In this document: positions 12,033 to 22,653 of the stretch, one piece after another
Numbering within the stretch: the stretch's first letter is position 1
Layout: the number at the start of each line of letters is the position of its first letter
Assembly (NCBI GenBank): GCA_963931865.1
Contig: OZ007507.1
Span: 16,452,681-16,516,680 of the forward strand
Length of the DNA: 64,000 bases
DNA from: Axinella damicornis
Lineage: Eukaryota > Porifera > Demospongiae > Axinellida > Axinellidae
Direction: 5' to 3'
Program-made: the position numbers and the translations under genes
The notes under the pieces: model-generated
What the model saw: the letters and a program-made list of their open reading frames with translations, nothing else
What the model was told of the DNA's origin: nothing
The model's database searches: none

Positions 12033-12952
12033 TGCCCATGACTCACCATCCGATGAAGCCAGGATTACTCACCTAAGTGAACGATGGGGAAGCAGGCGAG
12101 CGAAGCTACTTGACACCAATTGATGCCGTGGCCAAGCTTAGTTAGCTAATAGCAGAACACACAATATAATATTATCTGGTCTGGGGATTGGTAGGGGTCT
12201 GCCTAATAATAAAAGCGGTTTGGTCTTGAAGACCCCCAATTCTAAGACTCAACGGGCAGAGTGGAGTGAACCAACTTGGTTGTTGATCGCAAAACCGACT
12301 TGCTGGCCACACTCTTCTTTCAATGCTTGAAAGCATACGGCCGAAGTGGCAAGCGTGCTAACTTTTCTATAAGCACAACACTAACTACATAGGTAAGTAC
12401 TAGGTGCAGAGGCTACACACAAGGGCATGTGTACGAGGACCAGCCCCTCAGTGCTAGCCTTAGTTCAACCCTAAGGAGCCGTTCTTCGTACTTGCCCCAG
12501 TTTGTACATTACAGTCTAGACTTACCCGTGACAATCCCAGAGTTAGGAGAGGATGCTGCAGTCCCCATGCAAGTTCTGTCTGCACCAATGGTCCATGCGT
12601 ACACCAGCTCAGCTGTCCAGTAGTGTTTCCTGTTGATGCTACCGGGTTTCCAGGTCAAGGTAGGGCATGATACGATGGCACGCTTTGTTTCCACAATTGG
12701 TAGCCAACCCTGACTCTAGCTAGCTAAGCAAACAGGCTCTTGACCCTGAACATTAAGCTCTGAAAACGGTTTACATTAGCAACCAAATGGGTGAATATGA
12801 CGTCAAACAAAGATGAATTAGTTTACATTAGCACTGAAATTGGGAGGTATGACATCAAAACATAGTTTACATTAGCAACCAAGTAACTAAGTAGTGTACA
12901 TGCAACACGTTATATGCAGGACTTATTCCATTTTCCATGCATGGATGTTTCA
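12033..12952. other. Non-coding stretch
   Basis: No gene is supported. The phrase 'gtttacattagca' occurs three times (about 12769, 12822 and 12863) with varied spacing, a weak tandem array. The frame at 12429-12623 has no recognisable domain. Confidence 0.45.
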
Positions 12953-12961
12953 GTTGCATGC

Positions 12962-13327
12962 TAGCCTCGCACCCAGGCCTTCTCACCCCACCGTTTGTTG
13001 CTTGCAGTACTAGCATGGGGGAAAATGCCTGGTAAACTTGTCACGCACGTGACATACCTGTACATTGGAGGAGTTGCACATTCTTTCTGTACAGCTCTCG
13101 GTCAGCCTGAAACCAAGAAACGGCACCAACACTGCCTGATGTTGACCACTCAGTGGCCCATGGCTGCGACTGGTGGCACTCCGGAGTTCCTCGGGCCCAC
13201 ACGTCCACCCAAATGTGCATACATGTACATATGGCACTGCACATGACAAGTTTTAGCTACCAGGCCTTCCCCGTCTTAGTGCCGCAAGTGACAAATGCTG
13301 GGGTAAGAAGGCCTGGGTATAAAGCTA
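12962..13327. mobile_element. Foldback-family MITE, 366 bp, 9-bp target duplication
   Basis: Starts TAGCCTCGCACCCAGGCC and ends with the mirrored GGCCTGGGTATAAAGCTA. Flanks are GTTGCATGC (12953-12961) and GTTCCATGC (13328-13336), 8 of 9 identical. The interior has no convincing gene. Confidence 0.75.
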
Positions 13328-13477
13328 GTTCCATGCACGCATATTCCAGTCTATGTAGCTAGCTAGGTTCCAGCACAGTTATCGGAAGCATGCTACTGGT
13401 AACCATGTACATGTGATGGAACATGCATGCTCCAGGTGCTGACAAACGTGTCATAAAGGTTGTTGTGGCTCTTGTGC

Positions 13478-13592
13478 AGCGAAAAAGCCACAAAGTACAT
13501 GTATGCACGCTATGAGTTAGAAGCTGGATATAGCAGCTTCTAACTCAGGATGTGTATACATGAACATGTACTTTGTGGCTTTTTGAGTTGGA
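13478..13592. repeat. 115-bp imperfect hairpin
   Basis: The arm 'aaaagccacaaagtacatg' pairs with 'catgtactttgtggctttt', and the inner 'gagttagaagct' with 'agcttctaactc' around a 6-base loop (ggatat). A near-complete inverted repeat of this size is most likely a tiny foldback transposon. A structured RNA precursor cannot be excluded. Confidence 0.7.
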
Positions 13593-13689
13593 GCTGCACA
13601 GAAAATAAACATGAGGTAGCTCTATGTGGTGAATGCAGTACAAAAGAAGGAGTCACAACCATGTTCTCCAAGCTAGCTAGCTAGGTGGA

Positions 13690-13970
13690 AATCATACAAG
13701 CTTGTTACAAGGTAGGTTAGATTACAGTACTGGTATATACCAGGATGTCACAAGGTTGTTCACCACAGTGGCAGTCTTACAAGGTTGTCACATGGTTGGA
13801 AAGATAACTGCACCAGGTTGTTACAAGCTTGTTGAAATCATGCAAGGTTGTTACAAGGTAGGGGAGTTAACAGTACAAGGTTGTCACAAGCTTGTTTGGA
13901 CCAAGTACAAGGTTGTCACAAGGCTGGTGACCTTGTCACAACCTTGCCACTGGGTTGTAACAAGCTTGGC
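13690..13970 (+). repeat. Second cluster of caaggttgt(c/t)acaagg repeats
   Basis: At least ten variants of ACAAGGTTGTYACAAGG occur in 280 bp. They share the GTTGT-N-ACAA core with the cluster at 10450-10665. The reading frames over them are repeat-derived. Confidence 0.65.
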
Positions 13971-15126
13971 ATTTCGATCACCATCACCAGCATTATCATC
14001 ACCATTCAGATTCAGAACTGGAGGTCCATGTAGATCGATGTGTGTTCAATGCCTCAACATCAGTTGACATGTATGGACTGTAAAGGTAGCTCAGAGGTAA
14101 GTTACTCCACTGCCATGCTGGCCTGTGCTTGAAAATTGCAAAAAAAGTGTTTACACGGTATGTGCCAGTTTGTCCAATCTTGACATGTGCATGATGGCAT
14201 AGAATCCGGGTTGTCATTGCCAAAGCTGACTCTGTATTTGGCACCAGATGAATTCACAACTTCAAAGATACCCTTCTCCCGATCACGGTCAACAATGTCA
14301 CTGGCTGTGAACTTGTTGCTTTTTTCCGTCCTCTCAAGACAATGCAAAATGATTTTTCTGGGTCTGTCCCGGAGGTAGTTAGGGACGAAGTCATTGTATG
14401 TTCTGTATGTGGATGTTTGCTTGTAATTTTGCATCAAATACTTTTGATAGGCTGTTGGCAAGTAGTCCTCCACTAGGAGAGTTGTGATGGCAGAGACAGT
14501 TGCCCTCTGCTTTTTACGAGGAAGGAAGTTGTATTTCAACAGCTTGTTCTGAGCCTCGACACCATTGTTTGTGTTGACGCCAGCGTGGTACACAGAATCA
14601 CGAAAAGCAAATGCCCATCTCTACAGTAAAGGTATAGGGTCATTTAAAGTACAGTTTATGTACATCATCACTATATATGCCCCTTAGGCTTTCTCCATTC
14701 ACATGTGCCTCATACCCAAAATTGAATGGAAAAGGTCCATGCCACACTTATCAGGTTTTCCGTTAGTGAAGCTAAGTGGGAAGTCCAGAGACTCAGCGCA
14801 TATGGGAATGCATGTTGCCAAGTGTGACCAGGTCTGATTCTGATATTCGAGTGGGCATGGGACCTCAGTGTTATAGCCAGAAATTTGTTCAACAGGGGTG
14901 CATAATGAGATTCATACCACAGAGAAAACCTTGTGAAGCCTTAGTATTTGAAGTGGTTGCTGAAAGTAATCAAGACCAATGGACTGGCAAAGGGCACATT
15001 TTGCTTTTAGACCAGAACGCAAAGGGCACATTAGAAGCTCAAGGGCACAGTGCCCTTTGTTAGAGGAACACAGGCATGAGTACGAGGCTATACATACTTG
15101 CTGCTGACAAAACTCAGAAGTAGCCT

Positions 15127-15210
15127 CGTTCCCAAGACTCCACACCCAGATTTTGTCGTACGAAAAGCGTACTGCAAGTGACAAAAGCTGGGCTGGGAAT
15201 GAGGCTAACA
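15127..15210. mobile_element. Foldback-family MITE in a MULE gene intron
   Basis: TAGCCTCGTTCCCAAGACTC at the left and GGCTGGGAATGAGGCTA at the right form inverted ends of a roughly 85-bp element. An inner pair (gtcgtacgaaaagcgtactgc) adds a second stem. A clear 9-bp duplication is not seen; only 'cagaa' recurs near both borders. Confidence 0.65.
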
Positions 15211-16292
15211 GAACATAACCTAACTAATTTATCATGGGGTTCAGCACTATGTACTTCTGTCCGCAGGGTAACATACATAATTATGTTAGTGGATTGCTGA
15301 TTGGTATGTGGTCAAGAAGCCTGAGTACATAATTTCATTCAAATGAACAAACCTGTGATATGGAGAGCCAGGTGGTTGATAACCACTGCTGAACACAGGT
15401 GTGATCTTTCCACACCTTTGATTCTTTGAGGTTTTGTACTGCTTGTTTGTAGCAGATGTCAATATCTTCACCCTCTCTTCCAGGTGGTGCCCATGCACAA
15501 GCGCGCAGCTCGGCCAGAAGTTGATCTGCCTCATCTGATGTCAAGCCATGTTTCCCATCTTTGACCCACCGCCTGTTCGCGATGGAAGTCGCATAGGTAA
15601 ACGGTTGTGTCTGGAAAGCAGCATTCAAGAGCCGATATCTCAGCATCTGAGTAGTCACACATCCAAAACATGGGATTCCATTCAGGATTCCAGTTTTGTA
15701 GAATCTGGAGTGCCTCAGAGATGTTCTCTGTAGTTTCCGATTCCAGAATAAATTCTGAAACTACAGAGTAGCCCACATTGGTGCGGACACACACGAAAAA
15801 CAGAGGCAATTCATATCTTGTTGTCTTGTGTGTAGCATCGATGAGGCAAATAGTGTTTCCATACTTCAATAGAAGGTCTTTCTGCCATTTGTGCTGGTGA
15901 ACCCATAGAAAAGAATGTCCCTGTGACTGTTCTCCTGTCTGGCAATCAACTTTACCTTCTCTTTCACTTTCAGTTGTGCTGTTAGAGTCATCAATGACAC
16001 GTGGACGGAAGAAGAAGTTCGCATCAGGGTGAGTTTTCTTCCATGCAGTTCTGGACCTTTAGTCTCAAGTTTTCTTGGTCATACTTTGAATGTTATAGAG
16101 CTTGTTTTGCTCTGTAGATGTGATTCTTCAAGTCATCCTGAGTAGGGAAGTATGCCCGATCATTTGGGTCTGGTGGGGAATCTTTGCAGAGGTAGTGGGT
16201 GATGCGATGTCGAAGTGCCTTTTTCACATCGTTAACTTCAGTAATACCATCTGCAACTAACTCACCAATCATTTGAGCTACAGCTGGATTAA

Positions 16293-16534
16293 CTCTTTGA
16301 ACGCGGCGGGCCACTAAAGTGGCCCACGGCGATTTTGAATGGTTAGCTTTTAAATACCTGTATGCGTTAGAGAAAGTTAGTACGGCGATTTGGTGTAGTC
16401 GGCAATGCGCTTGCGTGTTAATGCGGACATCGGTGGTTCGATTCCAGCAAGTGAAACTCTTTTTTTTTTTATCTTCCATTTTGGTTTTTCTAACTCATTA
16501 ATTATTCATAAGTGCATATCCCGCGGGCAAAGAG
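16293..16534. mobile_element. TTAA-flanked MITE carrying a tRNA-like segment
   Basis: Borders CTCTTTGAACGCGG and, inverted, CTCTTTGCCCGCGG, with TTAA at 16289-16292 and 16535-16538. Removing it rejoins the coding frame of MULE gene 1 on the minus strand (…FSQK / VNPAVAQM…), so the insertion disrupted an exon. The interior has GGTTCGATTCC (16435-16445), which fits a Pol III B box. 'tggtgtagtcggcaatgcgc' upstream resembles an A box, and an 11-12 nt T run follows. A palindrome GGGCCACTAAAGTGGCCC lies near the left end. Confidence 0.75.
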
Positions 16535-17279
16535 TTAACCTTCTGTGAAAATACTGCAGCCTGTTTCACTGGGTGTGTTTTCTCGTGTGCCTACAGTGTT
16601 GGCAAAGCTAACCAGTATCTTGTGGTCTGCTTGACACTTCCAGATTCCATTTCATTCTGCAATTTCAGTAGTGTTTGTTCCTTTTGGAGTCATATTTGGT
16701 GTTTGCTCTTTCCATGGATCTCATCTGGGAGAGCATATTGTGGGAATAGAATGTACTGTTTGACAACAATGTGGGCAGGGCATCCAATTTTACGTGTGCT
16801 TTGCAAACGTAATTGCTTCCCTGTCTTCGGCTTGGATTTGTAGTATTGAGGGCCGTACTGGCATTGCAGGTGCTGGATGTCTCCTACGATGAAGGGTGTA
16901 TTTCCAAACTCAACGGTGGTGTTACCTTGTTTGCAGCTCCAATATACTCTGGGCTGAGGTTTCTGTAAAGTTAAGATGATGATGAATCTCAACACAGGGA
17001 CTACGGGCCACTATTTCATCTATACATGTACAGCTGTACCTTTTTGCCATCTTGAGCTCTGGTTTCATCAGTGTTCTCCTTGCACTGCTCCAGGATTGAA
17101 TGGGATCTTCTGCTGGAGTTGCGCACACCGAAAGATGTGACTGTCTCCTTGTAGTACTCCTCCAGCACAGCTGATGCATTGTGGACGAATCCCTTGAAGT
17201 ACAGTCCCACTCGATGCAGGCCTATGGTCCATCCTGGCGCTGCCTCTGCACTCATGGCACTGCATACCAACAATTGAAT

Positions 17280-17690
17280 TTATGCTCAGATGGATGTATA
17301 GCTATATGTACATACATGTTCTTCATGCAATATTAATTTTCTGCTGATTCAACACATGCAAGAGAGTAATCAGTGGTCTGTTGATCGATCCATCCATATC
17401 TTGTGGGTCAACTGCAACTGTCCCAGGGACAAGGAATCTTGGAGCTAGCTATTATAGCTGCTGGAGCCCGCTCTGATCTACGCACGATCAGCCCGGCCCG
17501 CGCGCGCGCACAATCCAGTGGGTTAAAGTTGGCATATGCGCACATGACCACATGAACTGCTGTGAAAAAAGCGCATCCCTTCGGCAATCGGGGACCGCCC
17601 ACCCTGCCGCCCCACGCATACCATGCATAATGATCACGTGAGGAGATAATGCACTATATTTATATGCGCGTGCGCCCAAGCGCTAGCTTA
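17280..17690. other. Non-coding stretch
   Basis: No gene is supported. A CG-rich tract (ccggcccgcgcgcgcgc) lies at 17491-17510. This could be the upstream region of MULE gene 1, but no promoter motif is convincing. Confidence 0.4.
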
Positions 17691-17691
17691 A

Positions 17692-18282
17692 CCCTTTAAC
17701 TACCGAATTAACACATTTCATGCAATTAGCGCACACCACCTTGATAGGTACTCCTCTCCCAAAGCATTCGCTCCTCAGTGGCCAGACTTGGTGGGGTTCG
17801 CACAAATGGAGAGACCCCTCTGGCAATACCATTAATGATATTCATGACCCCCCCACAAGCCCAGCAATGGGAGGTCAAAGGTGGATATCAGCCGAATTTT
17901 TGCCCAGCACTTCCCTAAACTTGGTGACTGATGGCACACCTTACACCACCAATTTGTCTTAAGGCTCTGGGTGGGGTCTATGAATATCATTAAAATCAAA
18001 AATCCTCGGGTCAATAAATCTCATTAAAATCAAAAGCCACCCACGACATCATGCAAAGGGGGGGGCAGTGGGGGCAGCCCCCCCTTTCGATACCCCCCCC
18101 CCCCCCCCCCCCCCCCACTTCTACATAATTTTAGTGGGGGGTGCACACCGAAAACTGGTTCGTCCCTCAAAGTTGTCCCTAGGCCCTCTGAAGAATTTTT
18201 GGTCTCTTTTTGGACTGACGAGAAGCCCTACATGTGCATAGGGTCTAAATGACGCATTTATGCGTCAATGGGGCTTAGAGGG
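17692..18282. mobile_element. TTAA-flanked MITE, 591 bp, relative of 10979-11493
   Basis: Starts CCCTTTAACTACC after TTAA (17688-17691). Ends GGGGCTTAGAGGG followed by TTTTAA. The body is homologous, in reverse, to 10979-11493 (for example 'ccaagtttgg..' and 'gaatatcatta' blocks). It also contains a poly-C run (18093-18116). The right target site is imperfect. Confidence 0.75.
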
Positions 18283-18289
18283 TTTTAAG

Positions 18290-20040
18290 CCCAGATCCCA
18301 ATTCCCTTACCCAATCTGTGCTTCAGCACAGTCTCGTTCCTAGACTAGCCGGCCGCTGAGCGCTGTTATTCGGGCTCCTTGGTCCCATCAACAATAAGCA
18401 ACCTCTGTGGTGGTCTTGGGCTTCTTTAGTGGCGTATTGCATCACAGCATCTCAGGTGTGCAGGTGTACAAGACAACAGGGGAACAAAATGCAGTGCAAT
18501 AATAAAGGGGTGCAAATAAGAGCATTGCCAAGAGGTGTCGACGTCTTGGATACACAGGCAGACAGATGGATAGCACAGACAGTAGTGACTCAGGGGAAGC
18601 AAAAATACACAGACTTTAGACCTAGATAGCCAAGAACTGAGATCATTGATGGTATCCAGTGTGGCCATGAAGCTTATATACGGGCAAGCCTGAGCGAAGT
18701 GCATGCACGTGCCTCAGCCTCGGACATGCAAGGAGCAGTTGCATTCACATGACTGTCATCAGAATGTGACCGGGCAATGAGCATAGGCCACAGAAATTAT
18801 GGCACTAAACATACACTCGTGCACATCACAGCAACTGTGAGTCAGGTTAGCGTTTATAGCTGAAGCAGTCTAGCAGCCTAACATCACCGGCCATGGCGGT
18901 AGGTACACAAGCAGTCTCCGGTCTTTGTCAGTGTCGCCACCGAGGAGGCTAGCCAATGTCCACGAGTGGTCTCTCCGTCTTTGTTGTCGCCATTGTCCGT
19001 CGAACAGGTAGCTATACGGTTCACAATTCCTTGCATCGAGGAGGTGCGTAGAGTTCGTTGAATTTGAATATTATTGCGCACGTCCATAGTGTGGTCAGTA
19101 TATGGACGAGTGACGAAGTGGATGAAAAAAATTCCATCAAATACTAGCTAGATGATTTTCATTGCAGTCATGCACTACTTTAAATCCACTCCACACACTT
19201 AGATTTGATGTGTTGGATGCAGTTGGGCTACTTATCTCTGTTAAAATCATAAATTTGTGGGTATAATTCTGGGTAGTTCGACCGAACTCAACGAAGTACC
19301 CCTGGATCCGCCAGTGTCATGCATGTGCATAGCTAGCTATATAGATTGTAGAGCAGTAGCTAGCGTACCTAAATGGTAAAAGTAACATGCACGTGTCCTT
19401 ATATGATATGATAAAGACAACTCACAGCTGCAAGGTTTGACAGTATACAATCCACTGTGGAAGCGACACTCGGCATTGTAGTGGTTGTGACTCATATCGG
19501 TTGCTACAAAGTTACAAACAGTCAGGCATGGTCACCTGATGGATCCTATGACTGAACTGCAACTGAGGTTACCAAACTCTTGGTTAAAACAAACATGTTG
19601 TTTTTGCAATGAATGCAAGGTAATTTACGCCTAGAATGCAATGTATGTACATTGCATTCTACGTGTATAGCTATTACTTTGCATTCATTTTGTTGCACAC
19701 TTGGGACACTGCAATCACAGAGAAGGCTGGGCTGTCTGCTACTTCTTTACACAGAGGTTGAAAGTCGCAGACCTCCAAAACAGAAATGTACCACCATTTT
19801 GTTGGAACACCTTGACTCGGATTCCAAACAGAGCTCTCCCGCGTGTGGCTTGAACCGCAACACTATTGATGGTTATTAAGTCCGCATACTAAGTTTGGAA
19901 TCCTACCTATACTGCTGGGCAGAGTTACAGCTAAAAGAAGAGTTCACAAAGGTCAACTTAGTGCCGGCTGAACCTCATGAATAATTAATGAGGAATTAAA
20001 ACTCTATACGTAGGAGCGTTTCCCATGACGGTTGCGGTTC
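18290..20040. other. Non-coding stretch with dispersed repeats
   Basis: No gene is supported. Positions 19265-19318 are the reverse complement of the transposon end at 46848-46905 (CACTGGCGGATCCAGG terminus). Positions 19370-19612 are an inverted copy of 44309-44525. A single foldback end (AGTCTCGTTCCTAGAC) is at about 18330. Confidence 0.5.
19370..19612. repeat. Dispersed 230-bp repeat, inverted copy at 44309-44525
   Basis: Blocks 'acatgcacgtgtcctt', 'actcacagctgcaaggtttga', 'tccactgtggaagcgacac' and 'gtggttgtgactcatatcgg' occur here and, reversed, near 44.4 kb. One end reads CATGTTGTTTTTGCAATG; its counterpart is CACTGCAAAAACAACATG. It is likely a non-autonomous transposon. Confidence 0.7.
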
Positions 20041-20896
20041 GACTGAGCTGGTCTGCAACCAAGGTAACCACAGTGATGTTAATATCGTGTGAAACCATGT
20101 CGGTACATATAGCTTGTATGATGGTTAGTCTTATTGCAGTGACAGTAATAGAGTTTCGCTAACCAGGAATTGGTGCCGCAAGGAGAGCAAACGGTTGTAT
20201 CGGCATGTGAGGAGGTGGAGGCGGCAGACAATTGGTTGAAGAAAGATGCTCATAGTCGTGTCCATCCCTTTTCCATCCCAGAAACATACTGTTGTTCCTG
20301 TACTTAACTGGAATCTCTTCCACAACTTCAGGCAATATGATAAGCACGTCTTTTCTTTGAATTGGTCTCCGTGGGTATGGGCGGTGACTAGGATTGAGTG
20401 CCTTTATTTGAGTGTGTAGTACCATATGCCCCCGAAACGTGACTTCACATTTTATTGCCATAGCTATGTACACTAGAATACCACCAGGATTCCTCGATGT
20501 GCTGGGTTGAGTATGGGAGAAGATAATCCAGCTGGAGTTTGATAGTGAAACGCATTAAAAGCATCATCAATTCTTCCCGTTGTAATAATACTCTCCCGAG
20601 TGATCCACAACATATTTATTATGCTGTATTGCGTTTTTTATACGAGGGAACTGATTACAATCAATATCCACTGCAGCAATAGCAGGTTCAATATTGATGA
20701 GAAATCTTTCAAATTGCCTCCATGGATTTCCGCTTTTGGTTGTGGTAAGAACAATGTCATCATCCATGAAAATGTAGTAGAGATACTGTGTGTGCCGACT
20801 CTTGGCAACTTGCCACAACTTGTTTCATCCTTCTGGCCAACTCAGGGAATGACCATTGATATATTTGACATATGATGCAGCAAATCAGCTGTATAG

Positions 20897-21231
20897 AAGT
20901 TGGTTGACTTAACCAAGATATTGGTTGCTGTAGTTGCAAATTGAAATATTTCTGCTAAGTTATGCTCAGTTGCCTGTCCTACAAGGGAGTAGCCCAAACT
21001 TATTACATGTGTGAGTAGATATTGCATTAGGTTAACGAAAGCATATCAAGCATGAAATATACAAGTAGTGTTTTCATGTAGATAAAAGACCTCACAATTT
21101 GTATGGAATGTTAAAGTTCATAGTAAGCAACAAATCACCACTTTGAGGCCTAACTCCTACCTACATACCCAGACCTCTGCAATTCAGGTAACCACTAAGG
21201 AGTAAAAACAACTACACACATTTTTTGCAGT
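20897..21231. mobile_element. Insertion inside copy 2
   Basis: Alignment with copy 1 shows extra sequence between 'cagctgtatag' and 'tgtatagcttt', with TGTATAG on both sides as a 7-bp duplication. The right end (AACTACACACATTTTTTGCAG) resembles the right end of the foldback element at 62081-62360. The left end does not match it. The class is uncertain. Confidence 0.6.
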
Positions 21232-21384
21232 GTATAGCTTTGTTTGTAACTTAGTACCAATACGTCACAATCACATTCATCAGGATTGCCTAGTGCTTTC
21301 TTGAGATGAATTGGCAGACAACTTTCTGTTTGTGTACACAAATCTTGGCTGTGCTTGTTTGGCATCACCTTCCATGGTGCGATT

Positions 21385-21640
21385 GGAATCACCGGGACCA
21401 GCTTCCATTGTCCGGTTAGAATCACTGCGACCAGCTCCCATGGTGTGTTTAGAATCACTGGGTTCACCTCCCATGGTATGTTTGGAATCACTGAGACCAC
21501 CTCCCATGGTGTGTTTGGAATGACTGGAATCACCTCCCATGGTGTGTTTGGAATGACTGGAACCACCTCCCATGGTGTGTTTGGAATCAGTGGAACCACC
21601 TCTCATGGTGTATTTAGAATCACTGGGACCACTAGGTTTG
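21385..21640 (-). repeat. Coding minisatellite, about 8 units of 33 bp (copy 2 stem)
   Basis: The unit reads GG-x-x-SDSKHTM in protein, 11 residues. Units differ at 1-4 positions, more than within the long array of copy 6. It directly follows the membrane segment and encodes the stem. Confidence 0.8.
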
Positions 21641-21742
21641 TGAATGAAGTCCACCTTCAACATAAGTGTGACTGTGAACACTGTGAGGACCAAGATGCTT
21701 AGCAGTACAACACGCACTAACCTATTTTGCCAGGTCATTATG

Positions 21743-21838
21743 TAGTCTCGCGGGGCCAGACCCACACCGGGAAGGGAGGTTAGGGTCTGGCCCCGCGTAG
21801 TCTCGGGCCTGGGAACGAGGCTAGGCCCCGCGAGACTA
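21743..21838. mobile_element. 96-bp foldback MITE with exact 9-bp target duplication
   Basis: TAGTCTCGCGGGGCC at the left and GGCCCCGCGAGACTA at the right are perfect inverted ends. GTCATTATG flanks it at 21734-21742 and 21839-21847. Copy 1 carries the unfilled site (a single GTCATTATG at its start codon), so the insertion is recent and duplicated the start region of copy 2. A smaller family member (TAGTCTCGGGCC..GAGGCTA) is nested inside. Confidence 0.92.
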
Positions 21839-22065
21839 GTCATTATGTGTGATGGATCACTGCAGCTGAGTTAGGCTAGTTAGCTAACTACTATACAGCT
21901 AGCTAGCTAGCTAGCTAGCTACAAACAGATCAGTTAGCTAGCTGTAGCTAAGTGACTACAAGGTCTTGAAATTATTGGGGCGAGCCTAAAGTACAGCACA
22001 GATTCCGCATTACGTCATCAACCGGAAACGCATTAATTTCTAATTATACAACAATAATCAATAAA

Positions 22066-22124
22066 GAATGAAGATGGGAGATGACCCACTTCATGGAGCA
22101 TCACGGAGGTCTGTGGGGAGACCA
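22066..22124 (+). repeat. Inverted fragment of the MULE 2 coding sequence
   Basis: This 59-bp stretch (KMGDDPLHGASRRSVGRP in its frame) is the reverse complement of 22858-22916 in the MULE 2 pseudogene, with one or two differences. It is probably a local inverted duplication. Confidence 0.7.
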
Positions 22125-22653
22125 AAACAAGATATAATTGTGTATCCTGGGGGCTCAATAGAAAACCCCGTACGAGGTTTTCTATTGAAGACGAGGTTTT
22201 CTATCAGATTTAGATACCTCGCAGTGAGTAATCTGATTGGTGGAATTGGTACAACTATACTCTAATGTATAGGGGATACTTTTATGTACCTACATGTATG
22301 TATTGCATGTATAACTGTGATACCACTTACGCAGTTTGATTGTAGTTTCTTGACAGTAACGTGAAGAAGGGTGCGGGGGGTAGTACTGAGCTTCAGGCAT
22401 ACTCGACTGACACACGACTTTTTCCTGTTTCCAAGACAAACTTTTTCATAGCACTGCAATTGCTGCACTGACCACAGTAAAGTGCTGTGCATCCACTGCA
22501 GACCCCACACCTCTTCCTCCTCCCCGTATGCACGAAAATACATGTAACACCTCATTTTATAGCAAAGAATTAGTCATTTTAAAATCACCTGTCCATTCAG
22601 CCTTTGAAGCACCAGTGTCAGCAGTACTTGTACATGTGGGTTCCATCTAAGAG

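Larger units (their letters stand above)
14102..17273 (-). pseudogene. MULE-type transposase gene 1 (FAR1-like, DDE, SWIM), broken
   Basis: Transcribed right to left. The block at about 16975-16690 (KPQPRVYWSCKQG to GCPAHIVVK) is a FAR1-like zinc-binding start. The block at 15869-15531 (CLIDATHKTTRYELPLF, MCDYSDAEI, VYLCDFHREQAV) has the conserved spacing of the MULE transposase core. The exon at about 14624-14102 carries a SWIM zinc finger (CTCQDWTN..IPCKHFF; C-x-C-x7-C-x-H). An exon at 15535-15340 sits between them. Damage visible: a stop after KSKHQI near 16690, a stop near 16093, and a TTAA-flanked element inserted in the coding stretch at 16293-16534. Such proteins move Mutator-like elements or are domesticated as zinc-finger SWIM proteins. 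This copy looks dead, although alternative splicing around the lesions cannot be ruled out without RNA data. Confidence 0.75.
20159..21742 (-). pseudogene. Glycosyltransferase-like copy 2, broken
   Basis: Same family as the gene at 7144-8190. The N-terminus (MTWQNRLVRVVLLSIL) and membrane segment are intact. They are followed by about eight stem repeat units of the SDSKHTMGG type (21385-21640). The catalytic part survives in pieces, including YIFMDDDIV near 20770. Lesions: a 5-bp deletion relative to copy 1 near 21330 shifts the frame after RFVYT, and about 340 bp is inserted at about 20897-21231. The last part (20159-20473) is still open to the PIPG end. Its 3' flank is nearly identical to that of copy 1. 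Confidence 0.85.

Noticed and set aside
21355..21702. Plus-strand frame of 115 residues with repeated HGVFGITGT
   Set aside because: Shadow of the copy 2 stem array.
22262..22555. Minus-strand frame of 97 residues in the MULE 2 region
   Set aside because: Might be a further transposase exon, but no motif of the family could be matched.
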